A stretch of DNA of 20,937 nt. Source: a virus. Of the stretch, positions 16,920 through 20,937 are shown in pieces; within the stretch, counting starts at the first letter, position 1, and the number at the start of each line of letters is the position of its first letter. The notes beneath the pieces were generated by a model that saw nothing but the letters and a program-made list of their open reading frames with translations, made no database searches and was not told the DNA's origin. A program made the position numbers and the translations under genes. Where the stretch lies: positions 1 through 20,937 of the IMG/VR virus record IMGVR_UViG_3300007539_000284; one strand, written 5' to 3'.

Positions 16920-17693
16920 TCAGGAACAATGCTCCGTTTCATGAAACGGACAATATTTACAAGATAATCTGTTCTTAAGATATCTTTGATTAGTTATGTT
17001 ATATAACGCCATGTCTAGAAAGTCAAGTGAATTTTTCGTTTTTCTTTCTCCACTTGTGACTCTAAACAACTCAACTCTATTTTTCTTAGCAGTTCTCTTA
17101 AGAAGTCCAAAGTGTGTTGACACTGCTCTCGGATTTAAGCCTAGCTTCTTTGAGTAATAATGCTTGTAAAGGACTAACTGCCTGACGACAAGAGAGTCAC
17201 TCTTTTTTCGTGCATTCCACCCCCATGAGCAGGTTTTCCAATCAATAACGTGGTAGTGACCTTTGCCATCTTTCAGAACAAGATCAATAAAGCCCTTAAA
17301 ATTAAAGTCCTTTATCTTAGTTTCTGTGATAGCTTCCATCAGAGGCTCTTCGGTGGACACAAGTGACCAACCGCCTTTGTCACTAAAGTAGTCATCCAGA
17401 GAAGGGACAACAGCTTCAAAAATACCATTCACTTGATCTCTCATTTGAGATGCCAGTTCTGAATCTTCTTCCATTCCGATTTCAGACAGCTCTTTTGTAA
17501 ATGTCTCATGAAAATGTTTATAAGGCTCCTGTATCTTACCCAGGAGCATGTTTTCAATTGTTTCGTGGACAGCAGTACCAAAACACGTATGCTCTGTCCC
17601 CTGAAATGTTTCAATCTTATCGAGGTACATCAGCTTGTGTCGCCAAGAACACTCTGTCCAATTTCTTAACTCAGAATACGAAATATGCGCCAA
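16920..17693 (-). CDS. PD-(D/E)XK nuclease, RecB/Cas4-like, with probable 4Fe-4S cluster
   Basis: The best start is TTG 17693, giving 257 residues: GAGGT lies 5 bases upstream, only one base separates it from the TAA of the preceding gene, and the protein then begins (M)AHISYSELRNWTEC as RecB-family domains do. The frame itself is open to ATG 17732. Active-site residues fit PD-(D/E)XK: H43 in FGTAVHETIE, D137 in FKGFIDLVL, D151 and K153 in VIDWKT, and Q172 in QLVLYK. Cys15 upstream plus Cys245, Cys248 and Cys256 (CKYCPFHETEHC) reproduce the one-plus-three layout that holds an iron-sulfur cluster in Cas4, AddB and Dna2. These enzymes cut or trim DNA ends; here a role in phage recombination, replication or host DNA breakdown is likely. 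No Cas genes are nearby. Confidence 0.88.
   Translation of the reverse strand: MAHISYSELRNWTECSWRHKLMYLDKIETFQGTEHTCFGTAVHETIENMLLGKIQEPYKHFHETFTKELSEIGMEEDSELASQMRDQVNGIFEAVVPSLDDYFSDKGGWSLVSTEEPLMEAITETKIKDFNFKGFIDLVLKDGKGHYHVIDWKTCSWGWNARKKSDSLVVRQLVLYKHYYSKKLGLNPRAVSTHFGLLKRTAKKNRVELFRVTSGERKTKNSLDFLDMALYNITNQRYLKNRLSCKYCPFHETEHCS
16933..16950. repeat. 18-base perfect palindrome
   Basis: TCCGTTTCATGAAACGGA is a perfect 18-base palindrome in the final codons of the nuclease gene (encoding part of CPFHETEH), about 20 bases before the first glycosyltransferase start. As RNA it could form a 7-base stem with a CATG loop; as DNA it could be a dimeric protein site. No T-run follows on either strand, so it is not an intrinsic terminator. 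It may simply reflect codon choice. Confidence 0.5.
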
Positions 17694-17694
17694 A

Positions 17695-18387
17695 TTACAC
17701 CTCGTCAGAACAAACCAACATAACCTTATCATAGGCTATGGGGCTTAACTTCTTAACATATTCTCCATCACCAAGCAAGCATTCTTCAAATGCTGTTGCA
17801 AAATATTCACGGATACTAGTCACAGCATAAGGTCTTGTGAATAGGCCCATACAAAAGTTTTCTAACTTATCATACCCAATATCATTGTACAAGAAATCAT
17901 CTAGCTCTTTAGTAAACTCTAGTTCTTGAAAGGAAACATCTGTCCCACTAAGGTATTCATACTGGTCTAAAGTATCTCTTAGTCTCTTTCTCTTACCTAA
18001 GAATTCAGACTGAATCTTGTTGTCTCCGTAGATTTCTCTTGCGTATATGTCTTCAGCAGCGTGAGCAAACTCGTGGATAATGTCATCTATCATATCATCA
18101 TTGTCGTCTTGATCACTAGAAATATAGATAGTGCCGTCCTTGTACATCGCATTAACTTGCTTTTCTTCAAACTCCTTGAAGTTACCAACGTATATTCCTT
18201 CTGTTTTTTGAGCTATGTGAGGTGGAATAATTTTCTCTACCTTCTCAATGACAGTTAGGACATCAACGTTTTTTGGTAAAGGATTGATTATGTACATATC
18301 AACTGTACCAAACAAGATATGGTGATTTGAATTTCTTCTTGAGTTCAAGGAAGAATCCTTAACAAAGTTAGCCATCTTATCAGACAT
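17695..18387 (-). CDS. Putative zinc metallopeptidase (HEFAH), gluzincin-like
   Basis: A 230-residue protein. HEFAH at 105-109 inside DDIIHEFAHAAEDIY is an HExxH zinc site in a helix. REYFATAFEECLL at 193-205 supplies the glutamate expected as the third ligand in gluzincin-type folds, as in the anthrax-lethal-factor-like domain family with its EYFAEAFE pattern. Before the active site, INAMYKDGTIYIS-like strands (about 77-90) would form the edge strand. There is no signal peptide, so it acts in the infected cell or travels in the virion. ATG 18387 shares its A with the previous TAA. Its target is unknown; it is not the usual prohead protease (gp21) fold. Confidence 0.75.
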   Translation of the reverse strand: MSDKMANFVKDSSLNSRRNSNHHILFGTVDMYIINPLPKNVDVLTVIEKVEKIIPPHIAQKTEGIYVGNFKEFEEKQVNAMYKDGTIYISSDQDDNDDMIDDIIHEFAHAAEDIYAREIYGDNKIQSEFLGKRKRLRDTLDQYEYLSGTDVSFQELEFTKELDDFLYNDIGYDKLENFCMGLFTRPYAVTSIREYFATAFEECLLGDGEYVKKLSPIAYDKVMLVCSDEV

Positions 18388-18587
18388 TACTCTTCACCAT
18401 CAAAAAACTTTAGATCTTCAAGGCCCTGCTCATATCCTCTTATCCAATTCTCTTCGGCCATTAAAAGAACAATCTCAGGAAACTCTTTAGCTAATACCTC
18501 GACAACCATCTCAGCCGTTACTTCTTCGCTTTCAGGCGCAAGCCTACTGCCGACATACTCAACGATATAGTTTTTTAAGTCACTCAT
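18387..18587 (-). CDS. Small acidic protein (66 aa), unknown function
   Basis: ATG 18587 has GGAG 7 bases upstream. The chain is mostly helical and acidic; the middle VTAEMVVEVLAKEFPEIVLLMAEENWIRGYEQGLEDL looks like two packed helices. I do not recognise a named family, although short proteins with an EENWxRGYxQ ending seem familiar from T4-like marine phages. It is the first gene after the promoter described at 18605-18632 and is coupled by TAATG to the metallopeptidase gene, which makes it the head of the operon. Confidence 0.82.
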   Translation of the reverse strand: MSDLKNYIVEYVGSRLAPESEEVTAEMVVEVLAKEFPEIVLLMAEENWIRGYEQGLEDLKFFDGEE

Positions 18588-18604
18588 TTCTCATCTCCAA
18601 GCAC

Positions 18605-18632
18605 AATATAACACAAGACTCAATAATGTCAA
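18605..18632 (-). promoter_or_regulatory. Sigma70-type promoter (early-type)
   Basis: On the minus strand TTGACA (18632-18627) is followed after 16 bases by TATATT (18610-18605), a perfect -35 and a 5 of 6 -10. It lies in the 48-base gap between the phoH stop and the 66-residue gene. Transcription would begin near 18598, just ahead of the GGAG ribosome-binding site, leaving a leader of about 10 bases. I looked for other TTGACA boxes on this strand and found none with a matching -10. It probably starts an operon running through the peptidase, nuclease and sugar genes. Confidence 0.65.
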
Positions 18633-18635
18633 TTG

Positions 18636-19991
18636 CTAAAGCACCTTAGCCGCTAATGTAGCAACCTCAGATCTCTCACCCTTTCTGAGGGTAATGTGTC
18701 CTGTTATACTGTGGAATTTCATTTTCTCTACGGCGTGAGTGAGGCCAGAAGACATTTCGTTGATATAGATATTATCGATCTGCTCAATGTCGCCAGTCAA
18801 AACAATCTTTGTACCTTCTCCGACTCTTGTCAGGATTGTCTTAACTTCGTGGGCCGTAAGGTTCTGTGCTTCGTCAATGACAATGAAGGCATTGGCAATA
18901 GAGCGACCACGAATGTAAGTTAGTGCTTCCATTTCGATGATGCCGCGCTGCATGTACTCATCAAGAGTTGTTTGGTCATCCCCTGTGAGAAACTTCAAGT
19001 TATCCTGTACTGGGGCTAGCCAAGGGGCCATCTTCTCTTCCATCGTGCCAGGGAGAAAACCTATGTCCTTACCCATGGGCATAACGGGCCTAGAGACGAC
19101 AAGCCTCTTGTAGGTAACATCACTGGAACTCGCCTCCTTGAGGCCATACTTCACATCAGCAGAGGCCATTACCTGCTCTAAGCCAGCAGCAATAGCTATA
19201 AGGGTCTTACCAGAGCCAGCCTTGCCTACTAGGGACACAACCTGCACCTCTGGATCCATAAGGAGGTCTATGGCGAACATCTGCTCCTTGTTCCTTGGAC
19301 TGACGCCCCACAAGCCATTCTTGAACTGAACAACTGGTAGTAGTGGGAACATGTAATCCGTGAAACGGCAGAGGGCCGTTTTCTTTTCGCTAGAGCTTGA
19401 CACCAACATTAAAAATTCATTTGGGCACAGACGTGGATTCTCTTCTTCCGAGATCTTTATCTTATCTCCAGCGTAGAACTGATCGATTGTTTGATCATCT
19501 ACAAGAATAGTAGAAAATCCATTGTAAAGTTCTGATTCTCTCTTTATGATTTCATTTTCAGTATAGTCTTCACTGATAATACCTAAAGAGTCACAGATGA
19601 CTCTCATGTTTATATCACGACTTACAAGTATAGTCTTTCTTGAGCCGTTGAGAATATCCTCATTTAGGGCTGTAGAGATTATTTCATGGTCCGGGACTCT
19701 AAAGTCTAAGTCCTTTGGCAGGCACTTTGGATCGCCACCAGAGACCTTTAGTATGCCCTTGCCCTTAGCAATTCTGAGCCCCTTTTGTAGGGATCCCTTT
19801 GCCCTTAGCTCATCAAGAGAGCGGATAATCATTCTAGCATTTATCCCTACGCTATCTTGCCTTTTCTTATGCTTATCAATTTCTTCTAGAACTTTTAAAG
19901 GTAAAACAATATCATTGTTTCCATAATTGAAGATGCAATCAGCATCGGTCAAGCACACACTCGTGTCAAGCACGTAGGTTCTTTTCGCCAT
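18636..19991 (-). CDS. phoH: PIN-PhoH fusion protein (PhoH2-like ATPase)
   Basis: A 451-residue protein with two domains. Residues 1-140 are a PIN nuclease domain: D9 in YVLDTSV, E36/E37 in LEEIDKHKKR, and D126 in LVSRDINMR supply the acidic site. Residues 230-451 are the PhoH ATPase: Walker A GKAGSGKT at 256-263, the family block RPVMPMGKDIGFLPGTMEEKM at 301-321, Walker B FIVIDEAQN at 369-377, and LTGDIEQID. PhoH2-type proteins have been described as RNA helicase/ribonucleases. Many marine phages carry only the PhoH half; the full fusion is less usual. AAAGGAAA precedes ATG 19991 by about 7 bases. It may act on host or phage RNA during infection. The link to phosphate starvation implied by the name is not supported by anything visible here. 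Confidence 0.95.
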   Translation of the reverse strand: MAKRTYVLDTSVCLTDADCIFNYGNNDIVLPLKVLEEIDKHKKRQDSVGINARMIIRSLDELRAKGSLQKGLRIAKGKGILKVSGGDPKCLPKDLDFRVPDHEIISTALNEDILNGSRKTILVSRDINMRVICDSLGIISEDYTENEIIKRESELYNGFSTILVDDQTIDQFYAGDKIKISEEENPRLCPNEFLMLVSSSSEKKTALCRFTDYMFPLLPVVQFKNGLWGVSPRNKEQMFAIDLLMDPEVQVVSLVGKAGSGKTLIAIAAGLEQVMASADVKYGLKEASSSDVTYKRLVVSRPVMPMGKDIGFLPGTMEEKMAPWLAPVQDNLKFLTGDDQTTLDEYMQRGIIEMEALTYIRGRSIANAFIVIDEAQNLTAHEVKTILTRVGEGTKIVLTGDIEQIDNIYINEMSSGLTHAVEKMKFHSITGHITLRKGERSEVATLAAKVL

Positions 19992-20025
19992 TAAATTAGT
20001 TTCCTTTATAGCTACAAGTAAGTAG

Positions 20026-20286
20026 TTAATACTTCTCTATATCTTCTCTAGATACCCATACTACAACACAATCTTCGTACTCTACAGCGTCCCCTTTCAC
20101 AAAGCCCTTTGGAGCTTTAACGGGCACAAAATCATTATGCTCCATCCAAGAATTTCTGTGCACCACACAGTCTGAAACAAATTGACACTCCTTATCTTGA
20201 TCAGGGTAGAAAAAGTTGTAGTACCCAAGTGAACTGCCATACGCGACTGTTCCTTCTTTGACCATCATTGTTCTTTTATCATACAT
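20026..20286 (-). CDS. Small protein (86 aa), unknown function
   Basis: ATG 20286 is preceded by GAGGAA and overlaps the TGA of the 57-residue gene by 8 bases. The protein is aromatic-rich, with several valine-rich strands (FVKGDAVEYEDCVVVWVSRED), suggesting a small beta barrel or SH3-like fold. I do not recognise a family. The overlap suggests it is made together with the membrane protein upstream. Confidence 0.75.
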   Translation of the reverse strand: MYDKRTMMVKEGTVAYGSSLGYYNFFYPDQDKECQFVSDCVVHRNSWMEHNDFVPVKAPKGFVKGDAVEYEDCVVVWVSREDIEKY

Positions 20287-20452
20287 CTAATTTTTCCTCT
20301 AACTTAGTTTGTAGACAATCTTGTAAAAAGTCAAGATCTTGCACTTGCATACCAAAAGCTTGAAATGCGAAGGCACATACTGCCGACGATATAACCGAAC
20401 CAATTAAAGTTCCTACCAGTAATCCAAACTGAAAGTTCATAAACTTTTTCAT
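20279..20452 (-). CDS. Small single-span membrane protein (57 aa)
   Basis: I found this frame by translating the stretch between the HNH gene and the 86-residue gene. It reads MKKFMNFQFGLLVGTLIGSV then ISSAVCAFAFQAFGMQ and ends QTKLEEKLDV. Residues 9-32 form one hydrophobic span after a basic N-terminus, and the C-terminal 24 residues are polar and helical. AAGGAG lies 9 bases before ATG 20452. It could be a signal-anchored protein; the sequence before its cysteine (SAVC) does not match a lipoprotein box well. Small membrane proteins of phages may act on the envelope or exclude other phages; nothing here decides between these. Confidence 0.75.
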   Translation of the reverse strand: MKKFMNFQFGLLVGTLIGSVISSAVCAFAFQAFGMQVQDLDFLQDCLQTKLEEKLDV

Positions 20453-20466
20453 TTTTAGGTGCTCCT

Positions 20467-20763
20467 TTACTGATTTGTAAAAAATTCATTTAAGAGCCTA
20501 TTGGTATAATGGTTTTGATCCACAGCAGTCTTCTTTCTGTGACAGTTAGCACATCTAACTTCACACTTTGCAGCTTCTTTTAGAATTGAATCCCAAGAGT
20601 ATTCTTTTCTCAAAAGCGTACTTATATTGTGCTTTTTGTTGTTGATGTGATCGAAGTCCAGAACTCTAGGGTCCGTTTCCCCACAATCAACACATGGATG
20701 CTCTTTATAGAACTCCATCATTTTTCTTTTAATATTCTCTCTTCTTTCGGCGCGTCTTTCCAT
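20467..20763 (-). CDS. HNH endonuclease, free-standing
   Basis: The 98-residue product starts at ATG 20763, with AAGGGG 10 bases upstream; a TTG at 20820 lies too close to the only GGAGGT (which belongs to a hairpin) to be preferred. Residues 1-22 are basic and helical. The HNH core is complete: C24-C27 (CVDCGET), D38-H39 (LDFDHINNK), N46, and C71-C74-H75 (VRCANCHRKK). The two CxxC pairs bind structural zinc and the DH plus final H form the metal site. Such genes are common in T4-like phages as homing endonucleases next to tRNA genes. Here it follows the tmRNA end. It is followed 14 bases later by the membrane protein gene. Confidence 0.92.
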   Translation of the reverse strand: MERRAERRENIKRKMMEFYKEHPCVDCGETDPRVLDFDHINNKKHNISTLLRKEYSWDSILKEAAKCEVRCANCHRKKTAVDQNHYTNRLLNEFFTNQ

Positions 20764-20818
20764 TACATAAGTTCCCCTTAAGGTAGACTTATCTGTTTTG
20801 ACACTATCCGTCAAGATC

Positions 20819-20860
20819 AAAACCTCCGTGCTCTATTGGTAAATAGTAAGCTACGGAGGT
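20819..20860 (-). terminator. Terminator-like hairpin after the tmRNA
   Basis: An 8-base outer stem (ACCTCCGT/ACGGAGGT, 20822-20829 with 20853-20860) encloses a GCT/AGC step and an inner CTATT/AATAG stem. On the minus strand the hairpin is followed by only four T residues (20822-20819), so it is a weak intrinsic terminator or a processing or protection hairpin. It separates the tmRNA from the HNH gene. The stem contains GGAGGT, which could be mistaken for a ribosome-binding site. Confidence 0.5.
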
Positions 20861-20902
20861 ACTCATGACCTATTTTCTAGTTTCTTAGAGTAATTTTAAG
20901 GA

Positions 20903-20937
20903 TGGAGATGTCGGGAGTCGAACCCGAGTCCAAAGCA
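20903..20937 (-). ncRNA. ssrA: tmRNA (ssrA), 3' end only; 5' part off the right edge
   Basis: On the minus strand the edge reads GGAC, then a T-arm with 5-base stem TCGGG/CCCGA and loop TTCGACT, then CATCTCC A. The acceptor half CATCTCC would pair with the GGGGATG-type 5' end usual for tmRNA, and the sequence before the T-arm (TTTGGAC) is the common tmRNA pattern. The 3' CCA is not encoded: TCC follows the discriminator A. The T-arm is a universal tRNA feature, so an ordinary tRNA is possible, but the GGACxCGGGTTCGACTCCCG form favours tmRNA. tmRNA rescues stalled ribosomes. The rest of the gene is outside the window. Confidence 0.8.

Noticed and set aside
16920-17693. CRISPR-associated Cas4 in a phage CRISPR system
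   Set aside because: The cysteine layout is Cas4-like, but no repeat array or other cas gene is present in the window.
20764-20820. TTG 20820 start for the HNH protein
   Set aside because: The GGAGGT before it is part of a hairpin stem and only one base away. ATG 20763 has its own AAGGGG and begins the normal basic helix.
20903-20937. tmRNA 3' end as a prophage attachment site
   Set aside because: ssrA 3' ends are common integration sites, but no integrase is visible and the T4-like gene set is that of a lytic phage. The neighbouring HNH gene explains the context better.

Overview
The window looks like part of the genome of a T4-like (Straboviridae-related or cyanophage/pelagiphage-type) contractile-tailed virus. 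Every supported gene lies on the minus strand, so transcription runs from position 20937 down to 1. The genes are packed with overlaps of 1 to 14 bases or gaps of under 50 bases, and no stretch of 300 bases lacks a gene. The phage assignment rests on a gp55-type late sigma factor, a gp25-type baseplate wedge protein, a gp6-type wedge protein, and baseplate spike or hub proteins in one cluster. The host cannot be read from the sequence. The gene complement (PhoH, glycosyltransferases, FmdB-like zinc ribbon, HNH) is typical of aquatic phages, but that is only an inference.

Right end (about 20900-18400): the 3' end of a tmRNA-like gene enters from beyond the edge. It is followed by a strong hairpin, a free-standing HNH endonuclease, a 57-residue single-span membrane protein, an 86-residue unknown and a PIN-PhoH ATPase. 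A good sigma70-type promoter sits in the short gap after phoH and probably starts the next operon.

Middle (18587-11620): a 66-residue unknown, a HEFAH zinc metallopeptidase-like protein and a PD-(D/E)XK nuclease with four cysteines placed as in Cas4/AddB iron-sulfur nucleases. A glycan cassette follows: three GT-B (GT4-like) glycosyltransferases, a UDP-glucose/GDP-mannose dehydrogenase family enzyme and a GT-A (GT2-like) enzyme. Together these could make and transfer an acidic or otherwise modified sugar onto DNA, virion protein or a host glycan; the target is unknown.

Regulatory block (11623-9930): small conserved-looking proteins, an FmdB-type zinc ribbon, an N-terminally anchored acidic protein, the gp55-like sigma factor and a helical protein whose best start (TTG) overlaps the sigma stop codon.

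Left end (9930-1): the baseplate module. It holds an OB-fold-like hub candidate, a beta-helical spike with an HxH tip motif, a 2411-residue virion protein candidate that fills a third of the window, gp25, and the N-terminal 206 residues of gp6, which runs off the left edge. Several start sites suggested by the longest open frames are moved inward here, because a Shine-Dalgarno sequence and the overlap with the upstream gene point to a later ATG or TTG.
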